64,000 bases of DNA from Phyllobacterium sophorae (GTDB lineage: Bacteria; Pseudomonadota; Alphaproteobacteria; Rhizobiales; Rhizobiaceae): positions 1 to 64,000 of the forward strand of contig NZ_PGGM01000004.1 of the NCBI RefSeq assembly GCF_003010965.1. Direction: 5' to 3'. Shown in pieces: positions 1-8,643 of this stretch. Numbering within the stretch: position 1 is the first letter of the stretch; each line of letters starts with the position of its first letter. Made by a program: the position numbers and the translations under genes. The notes under the pieces were generated by a model that had not been told where the DNA came from, did not search any database, and worked only from the letters and a program-made list of their open reading frames with translations.

Positions 1-117
1 GACGATGTCGGTGCCCATCTCGCCCGAACCGATCAGGCCGATGCGGATCGGACGGCCCGTCTCCGCCCGCGCCTGCATGTCCCGCGCCAATCCCGTCAAT
101 GCAACATTCGTAGCCAT
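1..117 (-). CDS. NAD(P)-binding oxidoreductase, N-terminal 39 residues only
   Basis: Only the first 39 codons are in the window; the gene runs off the left edge. The ATG at 117 is preceded by a strong ribosome site (GGAGGAG). Residues 24-35 read IRIGLIGSGEMG, a glycine-rich nucleotide-binding turn at the start of a Rossmann fold after a 23-residue lead-in. This is typical of Gfo/Idh/MocA- or homoserine-dehydrogenase-like oxidoreductases. The substrate cannot be told from this fragment. It diverges from the HAD gene at 278. Confidence 0.55.
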   Translation of the reverse strand, partial: MATNVALTGLARDMQARAETGRPIRIGLIGSGEMGTDIV

Positions 118-277
118 AATGCCCTCCTCCGCGGCCTCTATTCGGTGTTCGAAGCCGTTCAAATCACAACCACCGAATATTGAACATTTGTATTTTAGTC
201 AAGACCTATGTGCACTATATGAAAGGTAAGGACGAGCGGGCAAAGGCCCGTGAAGCGCATGATAAAGAGGGACGAAA

Positions 278-949
278 ATGCTGCAGAACCGATTTGATCT
301 GGTGATATTTGATTGCGACGGCGTGCTTGTTGATAGCGAACCCCTAGCAGCTGTTGCCTATCACAATGTCTATGCCAATCAGGGAATGCCGCTACCGGAA
401 GGTACGATCGCGCAATGCATTGGCATGAAGCAGTCCGACATCATCAAGCGAATTGCCGAACTGACCGGACACCAGCTTTCGGATAAAGCGGAAACCGGTC
501 TTTGGCCGGAAACCAGACGTGTGTTCAGCCAGTCACTACGGCCGACACCCGGAATCCGGGCACTGCTTGAGACGTTGGAAACACCCCGCTGCGTCGCCTC
601 ATCCTCGTCGCTGGAACGCATTCATTTTAGCCTGGAGACGACAGGGCTATCTGCCTGTTTCGGCAATGCGATCTACAGTTCCTCCATGGTCAAACGCGGC
701 AAACCCGCACCTGACCTCTTTTTGCATGCCGCCAGCGAGATGAAGGCCGATCCAAAGGACTGCGTCGTCATGGAAGATTCGCCATTCGGCATCGAAGGGG
801 CTGTCGCCGCTGGCATGACCGCTATAGGCTACACCGGCGGCGCGCATACCTATGGTACCCACGCGCAAGCCCTCCTCGACAAAGGCGCAGTAGCGGTGTT
901 CGCCGACTGGACGGACATCGCCTACTGGATGCGGGCGTCCAATGACTAA
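278..949 (+). CDS. HAD-superfamily phosphatase (beta-phosphoglucomutase-like, subfamily IA)
   Basis: The 223-residue protein has the four HAD motifs: FDCDGVLVDS at residues 11-20 with nucleophile Asp12 and Asp14, a Ser-rich motif II near residue 108, GKPAPD with the motif III lysine near 142, and MEDS near 165. Length and the alpha-helical cap between residues 20 and 90 fit subfamily IA enzymes that act on small phosphorylated sugars or on phosphoglycolate. The substrate is not decidable by eye. The ATG at 278 follows GAGGGACG at suitable spacing. The convergent neighbour on the minus strand ends one base downstream. Confidence 0.85.
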   Translation: MLQNRFDLVIFDCDGVLVDSEPLAAVAYHNVYANQGMPLPEGTIAQCIGMKQSDIIKRIAELTGHQLSDKAETGLWPETRRVFSQSLRPTPGIRALLETLETPRCVASSSSLERIHFSLETTGLSACFGNAIYSSSMVKRGKPAPDLFLHAASEMKADPKDCVVMEDSPFGIEGAVAAGMTAIGYTGGAHTYGTHAQALLDKGAVAVFADWTDIAYWMRASND

Positions 950-950
950 G

Positions 951-1244
951 CTAGTCGCCAAATCGGTGCCCTTCCCGCTCCGGATCGCGGGTAATTTCCT
1001 CCTCCTCTTCATCGTCGGGCAAGGCGTCATCGCTGTTCTGATAGGGGTTGTCATCGTCGTCTTCTGACAGGTCACCCGCATCCTCCGACGCTACGTGCCG
1101 CTCGCCGCGAATTGCCAACTCGTCGTCGATAGGCATTTCCTCCGAATTGACCTCACTCCAATCCCGCTTCTTCATCGGTGTTTCTGCCGGACCTTCGCGC
1201 CCCTTGATCTTTCCAGGGCTGTTCTTGTTTTTTTCGATAGTCAT
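951..1244 (-). CDS. Small acidic hypothetical protein (97 aa)
   Basis: I chose the ATG at 1244 because AGGAAGAAGGAAGAG precedes it; a longer frame to 1346 has no ribosome site. The protein is very polar, with a basic N-terminus and a C-terminal half packed with Asp and Glu, including runs of four Asp and five Glu. It has no membrane segment, signal peptide or cysteine. The composition suggests an intrinsically disordered cytoplasmic protein. I do not recognise a domain and assign no function. It converges on the HAD gene and lies divergent from the SIMPL gene. Confidence 0.6.
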   Translation of the reverse strand: MTIEKNKNSPGKIKGREGPAETPMKKRDWSEVNSEEMPIDDELAIRGERHVASEDAGDLSEDDDDNPYQNSDDALPDDEEEEEITRDPEREGHRFGD

Positions 1245-1390
1245 GATTCTCTTCCTTCTTCCTGAAAGAGAAACGCGCATGCAGCCAATTGGATGCACGA
1301 AGCGTGGAGCCGCCAAAAGTTTTGCCTTTTGCCCTAATCCACCCATAATGACCTGCGACGCAGCAGCGTCACTTCATCTGGGAGATATCC

Positions 1391-2125
1391 ATGACACCGA
1401 AATTCCTGACGCTGGCCTTCGCAGCCACCACAATGATGGCTGTACCTTTCGCCGCCCTGGCGGACGAAACTCCACGACCACGTATTACGGTTACCGGAGA
1501 AGGCGAAGCTGCTGCCGCGCCAGACACCGCAATCATCTCACTGGTTGTCCTGCAGGAAAAGCCGACGGCACGCGAAGCGTTGACAGCCAACAATGAGGCT
1601 ATGGCCAAGGTTCTGGATGCTATGAAGAAAGCAGGCATTGCCGAACGGGATCTACAGACCTCCGGTTTCAGCATCGACCCACGCTATGTCTATCCGGAAA
1701 ACAAAGACGGTACACAACCACCACAGGCACCGAAAATCGTTGGCTACGCAGTTTCCAATTCACTTTCGGTCCGCGTGCGCGATCTGAAAAAGGTAGGCGA
1801 GATCCTCGATCAGTCAGTAACACTCGGTGTCAATCAAGGCGGCAATCTTGTTTTCACCAATGACAAGCCCGATGCGATCCTTGAAGAGGCACGAAAGAAG
1901 GCGGTTGCAAGTGCCATGGCCAAGGCAAAGACCTTGACGGAAGCTGCAGGCGTCGGCCTTGGCAAAGTTATCGACATTAGCGAGCAGTCGTTCAACCCTC
2001 GCCCCATGCCGATGGCCGTTCGGCCGAAGATGATGTCAATGGAGGCTTCCGACTCCGTTCCGGTTGCGGCGGGCGAAAACACCTATAACGTAAACGTAAA
2101 CGTGACGTTCGAACTGAAAAATTGA
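1391..2125 (+). CDS. Periplasmic SIMPL-domain protein (DUF541), BP26/Omp28-like
   Basis: The 244-residue protein starts with a signal peptide cut near residue 24 (AALA-DET). It continues as one SIMPL domain, with [14 protein letters not shown] at the start and the stretch [20 protein letters not shown] around residue 68. The text closely resembles what I remember of Brucella BP26/Omp28, including NQGGNLVF and AGVGLGKVI. Family members form periplasmic oligomers and have been linked to oxidative-stress defence, but the biochemical role is unsettled. A strong hairpin terminator follows the stop. It is transcribed alone, divergent from the small acidic gene. Confidence 0.88.
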   Translation: MTPKFLTLAFAATTMMAVPFAALADETPRPRITVTGEGEAAAAPDTAIISLVVLQEKPTAREALTANNEAMAKVLDAMKKAGIAERDLQTSGFSIDPRYVYPENKDGTQPPQAPKIVGYAVSNSLSVRVRDLKKVGEILDQSVTLGVNQGGNLVFTNDKPDAILEEARKKAVASAMAKAKTLTEAAGVGLGKVIDISEQSFNPRPMPMAVRPKMMSMEASDSVPVAAGENTYNVNVNVTFELKN

Positions 2126-2139
2126 TCCTGCACATCAGG

Positions 2140-2168
2140 GAAAAGGGTGCCTTGCGGCACCCTTTTTG
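2140..2168 (+). terminator. Rho-independent terminator of the SIMPL gene
   Basis: AAAGGGTGCC pairs with GGCACCCTTT around a TTGC loop and is followed by a T-tract. It lies 15 bases after the stop at 2125. The A-rich upstream side means it could also work for the converging gene at 2185-2538. Confidence 0.85.
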
Positions 2169-2184
2169 TTTGCGTCTGCAGACA

Positions 2185-2538
2185 TTATCGAATGAACGGA
2201 CAACCAGGCGCACGGGCGAAAACAACAACTGTGCGCAGGCCGCGCTTCCAGCCGGCAACACGGATGACGTTGCGGTTTACGGCCACGCGCGCCCGGTAAA
2301 TACCCATGCGGTTCGCCTTGTTGGCGGCTTGGCGGGGCGTACAAAATGCGGGACGATAGGGCGGCCGATAATGCCCGTATCGGTGATCGATCTGCACTAC
2401 CGGTACCGACGTTGTGCCATAGTCAACAACAATCGGCACCGCAGCGACCGGCGCGGCATTAGATGTGTTCGCGCCGAGAATTGCACCGATGCTGATCGCA
2501 GCACCGACCGCCAGCAACTTCAATGAAAGACTAGCCAT
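2185..2538 (-). CDS. Small secreted hypothetical protein (117 aa)
   Basis: The ATG at 2538 has AGGAGAA ten bases upstream. Residues 1-28 form a signal peptide (LLAVGAAISIGAILGA then NAA). The mature part is about 90 residues, basic, with a Tyr/Pro/Arg patch (YRPPYRPAF) and two cysteines near residues 68 and 113 that could form a disulfide. I recognise no named family; similar small exported proteins are common in Hyphomicrobiales. It converges with the SIMPL gene and shares its terminator region. No function is assigned. Confidence 0.6.
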   Translation of the reverse strand: MASLSLKLLAVGAAISIGAILGANTSNAAPVAAVPIVVDYGTTSVPVVQIDHRYGHYRPPYRPAFCTPRQAANKANRMGIYRARVAVNRNVIRVAGWKRGLRTVVVFARAPGCPFIR

Positions 2539-2674
2539 GGGGCGTTCTCCTGTCTGATTGTCCGGGATTAGGGGATTCAGAAAATCTGATATCCGGACAG
2601 GCGCCCGTTCTTCCATAAATGAGCTGAACAAATCCTCAACGTGCCATTCACGCACGGTTCATTTCGAAACAGGC

Positions 2675-3130
2675 TCAGGATGGCAATTCGGCCTGCATCA
2701 TGTGTTTGAAGTAATCTTCATCACTGGAAAGATCGTGGTCATATGCAGTGACCTTGCCTCGGACCGAAATGCCCGCCTCGTGCACAGTTTCTGCACTGCC
2801 CGATACGAGAGGGTGCCACGAGTAAAGATCTTTGCCCTCATCGATGAGCCTATATCCGCATGTCTCCGGCAGCCAGTCGACGGTGCGCACGATCTCAGGC
2901 GTCAGGAATACGCAGTCGGGCACCTTCTTCTTTCTGTCGACGTAGTCCGAACACTGACATGTCCCTGCGTCAAGCAAAGTACAAGCCACTGTCGTAAAGT
3001 AGATTTCTTCAGTGTCCTCGTCTTCAAGCTTGTGCAGACAGCAGCGGCCACAGCCATCGCACAGGCTTTCCCACTCCGAGCGGTTCATCTCGTCGAGAGT
3101 CTTTGTTTTCCAGAATGGCTCCATAGGCAT
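2675..3130 (-). CDS. YcgN-type cysteine-cluster protein (UPF0260)
   Basis: The protein has 151 residues with the start at ATG 3130, behind GGAACGC; a TTG at 3139 and an ATG at 3124 are alternatives. It carries the cysteine pattern of the YcgN/UPF0260 family: CDGCGRCC near residue 24, then further cysteines in VACTLL, TCQCSDY and PDCVFL, and ETCGYR. The arrangement suggests a metal or Fe-S site, but the family has no firmly known role. It is a single gene, divergent from the OmpA-family gene and 136 bases from the small secreted gene. Confidence 0.8.
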   Translation of the reverse strand: MPMEPFWKTKTLDEMNRSEWESLCDGCGRCCLHKLEDEDTEEIYFTTVACTLLDAGTCQCSDYVDRKKKVPDCVFLTPEIVRTVDWLPETCGYRLIDEGKDLYSWHPLVSGSAETVHEAGISVRGKVTAYDHDLSSDEDYFKHMMQAELPS

Positions 3131-3390
3131 GCGTTCCAATACAGCGCAAGCAGTTCCGCGTCCATATTTTTAACATGAACGCAAGATGAACAGCTTCTTC
3201 ACCCGACATACAGGCTGGTATTGCAATCCTCACCTCATCGGATTCGGCCAAACTTCGCGGCCGGACAGCATTGCCACCGGCAATGAAACTGCAAAGACGA
3301 TCGCAACGGACAATTCGTTGCCACAAAGCGGAACCAAGTTGCGATCACGAACATTTGACGTGTTTCAACAAGAAGGAACGCGAGACAGGG

Positions 3391-5526
3391 ATGAAAATGA
3401 AACGTACAGCCCTCTTTTTTGCTTCAACAGCAATTCTCTTTTCCTCGCCATTGGCGATGGCTGAACAGCCCCCGCTCAATCGGCCCTTTATATCCTCCAA
3501 CTCAAACGTGCCGTCGCTTATGCTCGCGCAGGCCGAAGAAGCCTTACCGCAGGAAGATTCTGCAGCCGAAGAAATAAAGAGGAAGGCGGGCAAGCGGGCT
3601 GAGAAAGCCCAAGAGCGCGCCGCGGAAGAAGCAGATGCCGCAGCCAAAGCGCAGCAACAGGCCGAGAAGCAGGCGAAGCAACAGGCTGATCAGGCTGCGA
3701 AAGCCGCCGAAGCGGAATCTGCTCAGAAGGCTGACGAAGCGCAACGCGCTGCGCAGGCCGAAGCCGACAAGGCAGCGGAACAGCAGAAGGCCGTAGAAGA
3801 AAAAGTAAAACGGAAAGCTGCTTCGGAATCGAAGGCTGCAAAGGCCGCCGAAAAGGAGGCTGCTCAGGAAGCCGAGAAAGCCAAGCGAGCTGCCGAGGCC
3901 GAATCCAACAAGGCGGCGGAACAGCAGAAGGCTATTGAGGAAGAAGCGCGCAAGAAGGCGGCATCAGAGGCTGAAGCGGCAAAGGCCGCTGAACAGGATA
4001 CTGCAAAGGAAGCGGCGAAAGCCAAGAAGGCTGCGGAACAGGAAGCGGCAAAGGCCGCAAAAACTCAAAAGGCGACCGAAGAAGAAGCGCGCAAGAAGGC
4101 TGACGGCGCCCAGAAGGCGGCGGACAAGCAAACCGAAAAAGCTGCTGACGACGCGAAGAAGGCGACGGAAGCCGCCCAGGAAGCACCTGCCAAGGTTACG
4201 CCGGAGACCCCGGCGACCGCAGAAAAACCTGCGCCCGACCAGACAACAGGCGAAAAGCCGGCTGTAACCGTCGACGAAACCAAGCCAGTAAAACCTGCAA
4301 ATCCTGCCACTGGACAGCCGACTCCTGAAGGGACGGCGACTGCTCCGGCAACAGCGCCAGCCGAGGCCACCCAGCCTGCACAACAAGAGGCATCACCCCT
4401 GCCGGAAAACGCGGCGCCGGTTCTCGACAGCGACAAGCCAGCACCCGTTCGTGAAGGAAAGGATCGTAGTAAGGGCAGCAAGGGCGGACAGGCAGCCGAA
4501 GCACCCGCCGCAGCAAGGCCGGTTGCTCAGGAGCCCGCCACCCCACCCGCGCCGCCACCCACGACCGATGCTGAGGTCCAGCAGCAACTAACTCCCGTCA
4601 AAATCGAGCCGGTCCTTACCGAAAAGGGTACGCGGACCAAGGACCGCCGGCGTGACGAGCGTCCAGCTGATGTTCAGGTAATCAAGCAGTTCGACGACCG
4701 CACCATCGTCGAAGTCAACAACAATGTCTTTGTCGAGAGCTCTGATCGCCCTCGCATGTCGCGCAATGCACAAGAGGTCTACTACGAGGACTTGCCGCGC
4801 CGCCGCACTCGCGAAACAATCGTCCGCGACAATGGCGTCCAGATCATTACCATCCGCAACCGCTATGGTGATGTGATCCAGCGGTCGCGTGTCATGCCGG
4901 ATGGACGCGAGGTGTTACTCACCTATACGCCTGACTACGACCGCGAGGATCGTCTTGAATGGCGCGACCCGGGCGATGATTTGCCACCGCTTCGCCTGAA
5001 CATTCCGGTCCGCGATTACATTATGGATGCCGAAGAAGCGCCTGAAGAAGATGTCTACGAGTTCTTTGCGCAGCCGCCGGTCGAACGGGTGGAACGCATC
5101 TATTCGGTGGATGAAGTCAAGCGCTCCGCCCGTATCCGCGACAAGGTGCGCCGGGTCGATCTCGACACGATCACCTTCCAGTTCGGGTCGGCCGAAATCG
5201 GCGAGGACCAGATCGAGCGTATCGAAAGCGTTGCCAACGCCATGTCACAAGTCCTGAAAAAGAACCCGGCGGAGACGTTCCTGATTGAGGGCCATACCGA
5301 TGCTGTCGGCTCGGATCAGGCCAACCTTGTCCTGTCGGATAAGCGTGCCGAGTCCGTAGCGCAGGCGCTGACGAACGTGTTCGATATCCCGCCGGAAAAC
5401 ATGGCAACTCAGGGCTATGGTGAGCGCTATCTGAAAATTAAAGCCGATGGTCCGGAACAGCAGAACCGCCGTGTAGCCATTCGCCGCATCACACCTCTCG
5501 TCGCTCCTATGGCTAGTAACAACTAA
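3391..5526 (+). CDS. Large OmpA-family outer-membrane/peptidoglycan-binding protein with Ala/Lys/Glu repeats
   Basis: The 711-residue protein has a signal peptide of about 24 residues (ending LAMA-EQ). It then has a long Ala/Lys/Glu/Gln-rich segment (about 55-270) expected to be helical or coiled coil, a Pro/Ala/Thr-rich linker (about 275-400), and an uncharacterised Arg-rich middle. A C-terminal OmpA domain runs from about 590 to 700, with TITFQFGSAEIG, GHTDAVGS and QNRRVAIRRI. The OmpA domain is known to bind peptidoglycan; the helical part could span the periplasm. GACAGGG just before 3391 sits better for a start at ATG 3397, two codons downstream. It is a monocistronic gene with its own terminator. 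Confidence 0.88.
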   Translation: MKMKRTALFFASTAILFSSPLAMAEQPPLNRPFISSNSNVPSLMLAQAEEALPQEDSAAEEIKRKAGKRAEKAQERAAEEADAAAKAQQQAEKQAKQQADQAAKAAEAESAQKADEAQRAAQAEADKAAEQQKAVEEKVKRKAASESKAAKAAEKEAAQEAEKAKRAAEAESNKAAEQQKAIEEEARKKAASEAEAAKAAEQDTAKEAAKAKKAAEQEAAKAAKTQKATEEEARKKADGAQKAADKQTEKAADDAKKATEAAQEAPAKVTPETPATAEKPAPDQTTGEKPAVTVDETKPVKPANPATGQPTPEGTATAPATAPAEATQPAQQEASPLPENAAPVLDSDKPAPVREGKDRSKGSKGGQAAEAPAAARPVAQEPATPPAPPPTTDAEVQQQLTPVKIEPVLTEKGTRTKDRRRDERPADVQVIKQFDDRTIVEVNNNVFVESSDRPRMSRNAQEVYYEDLPRRRTRETIVRDNGVQIITIRNRYGDVIQRSRVMPDGREVLLTYTPDYDREDRLEWRDPGDDLPPLRLNIPVRDYIMDAEEAPEEDVYEFFAQPPVERVERIYSVDEVKRSARIRDKVRRVDLDTITFQFGSAEIGEDQIERIESVANAMSQVLKKNPAETFLIEGHTDAVGSDQANLVLSDKRAESVAQALTNVFDIPPENMATQGYGERYLKIKADGPEQQNRRVAIRRITPLVAPMASNN
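3766..4170 (+). repeat. Tandem 47-codon repeat inside the OmpA-family gene
   Basis: Three consecutive 141-bp units encode related 47-residue blocks starting at 3766, 3907 and 4048. Units 1 and 2 share KAAEQQKA followed by EE and KAAS(E), AAKAAE and EAxKAK; unit 3 is more diverged and frays after about 40 residues. The period is an exact 47 codons in units 1 and 2, which indicates duplication rather than mere compositional bias. Confidence 0.7.
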
Positions 5527-5550
5527 CGGCTGCAAATACGCTGGCAGCCA

Positions 5551-5578
5551 GAAACCCGGGCCTCGGTCCGGGTTTTTT
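5551..5578 (+). terminator. Rho-independent terminator of the OmpA-family gene
   Basis: AAACCCGG pairs with CCGGGTTT around a short GC-rich loop, followed by T6. It lies 25 bases after the stop codon. Confidence 0.85.
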
Positions 5579-5660
5579 GTGATTTTGACTTGAGTTCACG
5601 CTCTGCGTTGTTATGTGATGGCATGAGCCAGTTTCCTGCAACCGGACCGGACCCCACCTT

Positions 5661-6185
5661 ATGAAACGCATCGAAATCTTCATCGAAAACATCATCCTTG
5701 CCTCTCGCTGGCTTCTGGTCGTTTTCTATCTTGGCCTCGCGCTCGCGCTCGCCATCTACGCCTTTTCCTTCGCAGGCAAGCTCGTGGATTTCGTCTCCAA
5801 GGTTACGATTCTGAACGAGACCGACACGATCCTTAAAATGCTCAGCCTGATTGATGCGGCGCTGGTCGCCAGCCTCGTCGTCATGGTGATCATTTCCGGC
5901 TATGAAAACTTCGTCAGCCGCTTTGATGAAGCCGAGGAAGTGCACTGGTTGGGGACAATCGATGCGGGATCGCTCAAGATCAAGGTTGCATCGACCATCG
6001 TCGCCATTTCCTCGATCCACCTGCTGCAGGTGTTTTTAAATCTGACCCAGTTCAGCACGGAACAATTGACCTGGTTCACAGTGATCCACCTTGCCTTCGT
6101 CTTCTCGGCGCTGTTCCTGGCCTATATCGACAAGCTGATGGTCAAGGAAAAGGCCGGAAAGAAATCAAGCGAACCCTCGCTCTGA
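5661..6185 (+). CDS. YqhA-family inner-membrane protein (UPF0114)
   Basis: This is a 174-residue integral membrane protein with about four hydrophobic helices (approx. 14-38, 60-82, 108-128, 136-156). The text matches the YqhA/UPF0114 family: ASRWLLVVFYLGLALAL near the N-terminus, SGYENFVSR after helix 2, and GSLKIKVASTIVAISSIHLL. The tail is Lys-rich and cytoplasmic by the positive-inside rule. Function is unknown in the family. The ATG at 5661 has only a weak purine stretch upstream. It has its own promoter space after the OmpA terminator and converges on rpoD. Confidence 0.85.
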   Translation: MKRIEIFIENIILASRWLLVVFYLGLALALAIYAFSFAGKLVDFVSKVTILNETDTILKMLSLIDAALVASLVVMVIISGYENFVSRFDEAEEVHWLGTIDAGSLKIKVASTIVAISSIHLLQVFLNLTQFSTEQLTWFTVIHLAFVFSALFLAYIDKLMVKEKAGKKSSEPSL

Positions 6186-6262
6186 ACCGGCTTTAAGCCA
6201 ATTCCCATTGCAGGGAAGATGTCCCAGGTGTGAAACGGGGCACATTGTTCTCTACACAAACA

Positions 6263-6294
6263 AAAACGGGATGGGTTCACACCCATCCCGTTTT
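6263..6294. terminator. Bidirectional terminator between yqhA-like gene and rpoD
   Basis: AAAACGGGATGGGT pairs perfectly with ACCCATCCCGTTTT around TCAC. The flanking A and T runs give a poly-U tail in both directions, so it can end both the plus-strand membrane-protein gene and the minus-strand rpoD (stop at 6323). Confidence 0.88.
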
Positions 6295-6322
6295 CATATT
6301 TGCGGCTGTGCAAGCCGCAAAA

Positions 6323-8350
6323 TCAGCTGTCGAGGAATGAACGCAGTTTCCGCGACCGGCTCGGATGCTTGAGCTTGCGAAGTGCCTTCGCCTCGATCTG
6401 ACGAATGCGTTCGCGCGTTACAGAGAATTGCTGGCCGACTTCTTCCAGCGTATGGTCGGTGTTCATGCCGATACCGAAGCGCATGCGGAGCACACGCTCT
6501 TCACGCGGTGTCAGCGAAGCAAGAACCCGCGTCGTCGTATCGCGCAGGTTGGCCTGGATGGCAGCATCGATTGGCAGAAGCGCATTCTTGTCCTCGATAA
6601 AATCGCCGAGATGCGAATCTTCCTCGTCACCCACTGGCGTTTCAAGCGAAATCGGCTCCTTGGCAATCTTCAGGACCTTACGCACCTTTTCCAGCGGCAT
6701 GGCCAGTTTTTCTGCCAGTTCTTCCGGTGTCGGCTCACGGCCGATCTCATGCAGCATCTGGCGCGAAGTCCGGACGATCTTGTTGATCGTTTCGATCATA
6801 TGTACCGGAATACGGATAGTTCGGGCCTGATCGGCAATCGAGCGGGTAATGGCCTGGCGAATCCACCAAGTCGCATAGGTCGAGAACTTGTAACCACGGC
6901 GGTATTCGAACTTATCAACCGCCTTCATCAGGCCGATATTGCCTTCCTGAATGAGGTCGAGGAATTGAAGGCCGCGATTGGTGTATTTTTTGGCAATGGA
7001 AATAACAAGACGCAGATTAGCCTCGACCATTTCCTTCTTGGCAAGCGCCGCTTCGCGTTCGCCCTTCTGGACCTGATTGACGATGCGGCGGAATTCCGAG
7101 ATCGAAATGGCGGTTTCCTGCGCCATGTTCTGGATTTCCGTGCGCAGGTTCTTGATCGTGTCTTTTTCGTTCTTTGTGAACTCTTTCCAGCCACGTGTCG
7201 TCAGGTTCGAAACGGCTTTGAGCCAGTTCGGGTCAAGCTCGTTGCCCTGATATTCCTTTAGGAAGTCCTCGCGGCGCACGCCATAGGATTCGGCAAGACG
7301 CAGCAGGCGGCCTTCGTTCTGAACGAGGCGCTTGTTGATGTCATAGAGCTGTGCAACCAGCGCTTCGATACGGTTCTGGTTCAGCGACAGCGACTTGACC
7401 GCCTTGATCAGCTGATCCTTTAGTTCCTTGTAGCGGCGCTCTTGGCTTGGCGACAGCGAGCCTGAGGCAGCGAGACGATTTTCTACCTGCTGGTCCTGCA
7501 ACTTGCGCAGCTTCTTGTAGGTGTCAGCGATAACGTCGAGTGTTTCCATGACCTGCGGACGCAGTTCGGCTTCCATCGCGGCGAGCGACAGATTGGCCTC
7601 ATCATCCTCATCGTCATCTTCCTCGACCGGTGTATCGCCGCCGACGTTCGTAATGTCGTCATCATCGCGACGGCTGCGCGACCGGTCATTGGCAGCGGCA
7701 GGCCGTTCTTCCTCGACGCGTTCGATCACCGGAGCCTGCTTGGCTTCAGGGCCCGCATAGGTGGTTTCGAGATCGATGATCTCGCGCAACAGGATCTTCG
7801 ACTCGTTCAGATCTTCGCGCCAGATGATGATCGCCTGGAAAGTCAGCGGACTTTCGCACAGACCAGAGATCATGGTCTCGCGGCCAGCCTCTATGCGCTT
7901 GGCAATGGCAATTTCGCCTTCGCGCGACAACAGCTCAACCGTGCCCATTTCACGCAGATACATGCGGACGGGATCGTCGGTACGGTCGGTAGGTTCTTTC
8001 TTGGTCGTCGTTGGAGCTACAGCGGTGCCTGTTGACTCCGCGAGCTCCCGTGCGTCGCTTTCCTCGTCAGCGCTGTTGTCAGTCTCTTCAGCGTCTGCAT
8101 CCTGCTCATCATCTTCGACAACATTGATGCCCATATCACTGAGCATGGCCATGGTGTCTTCGATCTGCTCGGAAGTGACCTCTTCAGACGGAAGAACTGC
8201 GTTGAGTTCATCCATCGTGACATAGCCGCGCTTCTTCGCGAGCTTGATCATCTTCTTGACAGCGTCATCGGAAAGGTCGAGAAGCGGACCGTCTGGCGCG
8301 CCTTCGCGCTCGACTTCTACTTCCTCGTTTTCCTTTGCCTTCGTTGCCAT
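6323..8350 (-). CDS. rpoD: RNA polymerase primary sigma factor RpoD (sigma-70)
   Basis: The 675-residue group 1 sigma factor has region 1.1 at the N-terminus, region 1.2 ([16 protein letters not shown], about residue 126), and a non-conserved acidic insert with runs of Asp and Glu. Region 2 contains [20 protein letters not shown], with the aromatic melting residues and the -10 recognition helix. Region 3 follows, and region 4 carries [21 protein letters not shown] for -35 recognition. It directs housekeeping transcription. The ATG at 8350 follows GGAG. It lies downstream of dnaG on the same strand, the common alphaproteobacterial order, though 293 bases apart, so rpoD probably also has its own promoter. 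Confidence 0.98.
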   Translation of the reverse strand: MATKAKENEEVEVEREGAPDGPLLDLSDDAVKKMIKLAKKRGYVTMDELNAVLPSEEVTSEQIEDTMAMLSDMGINVVEDDEQDADAEETDNSADEESDARELAESTGTAVAPTTTKKEPTDRTDDPVRMYLREMGTVELLSREGEIAIAKRIEAGRETMISGLCESPLTFQAIIIWREDLNESKILLREIIDLETTYAGPEAKQAPVIERVEEERPAAANDRSRSRRDDDDITNVGGDTPVEEDDDEDDEANLSLAAMEAELRPQVMETLDVIADTYKKLRKLQDQQVENRLAASGSLSPSQERRYKELKDQLIKAVKSLSLNQNRIEALVAQLYDINKRLVQNEGRLLRLAESYGVRREDFLKEYQGNELDPNWLKAVSNLTTRGWKEFTKNEKDTIKNLRTEIQNMAQETAISISEFRRIVNQVQKGEREAALAKKEMVEANLRLVISIAKKYTNRGLQFLDLIQEGNIGLMKAVDKFEYRRGYKFSTYATWWIRQAITRSIADQARTIRIPVHMIETINKIVRTSRQMLHEIGREPTPEELAEKLAMPLEKVRKVLKIAKEPISLETPVGDEEDSHLGDFIEDKNALLPIDAAIQANLRDTTTRVLASLTPREERVLRMRFGIGMNTDHTLEEVGQQFSVTRERIRQIEAKALRKLKHPSRSRKLRSFLDS

Positions 8351-8612
8351 ATTCTATATCTCCAAGCGACGTTCGCTTTGTTCATGCATAAGGGAAAACG
8401 AGTGCGGCCGCACACCGGTTCCCCCGCATCATCAAGGTAATAAATGATCGACTAGCCGAAATCCCGTTAATGGCGGATTAACCTTGTTATCCCGGTGGCG
8501 AGCACGCTACATATCTGCTGAATTTGCCGGTTTTTGTGCTAGACCTGCAAATATCTTCAATTCCGCGCAATCTGATTCCGTCATTATTGACCCACGTCAA
8601 CCCCGACTCAAC

Positions 8613-8637
8613 TGATTCGCGATAAAAAAGCGAATCA
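8613..8637. repeat. Inverted repeat between rpoD and dnaG
   Basis: TGATTCGC and GCGAATCA (8-bp arms) flank a 9-base A-rich spacer, six bases downstream of the dnaG stop in the minus direction. There is no T-tract after it on the minus strand, so it is not a classical terminator. It may be an mRNA 3'-end stabiliser or a processing site in a dnaG-rpoD transcript. Confidence 0.5.
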
Positions 8638-8643
8638 ATTCGG

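Noticed and set aside
3935-4267. Arg/Lys-rich 110-codon frame
   Set aside because: Shifted frame through the repetitive Ala/Lys/Glu codons of the OmpA-family gene.
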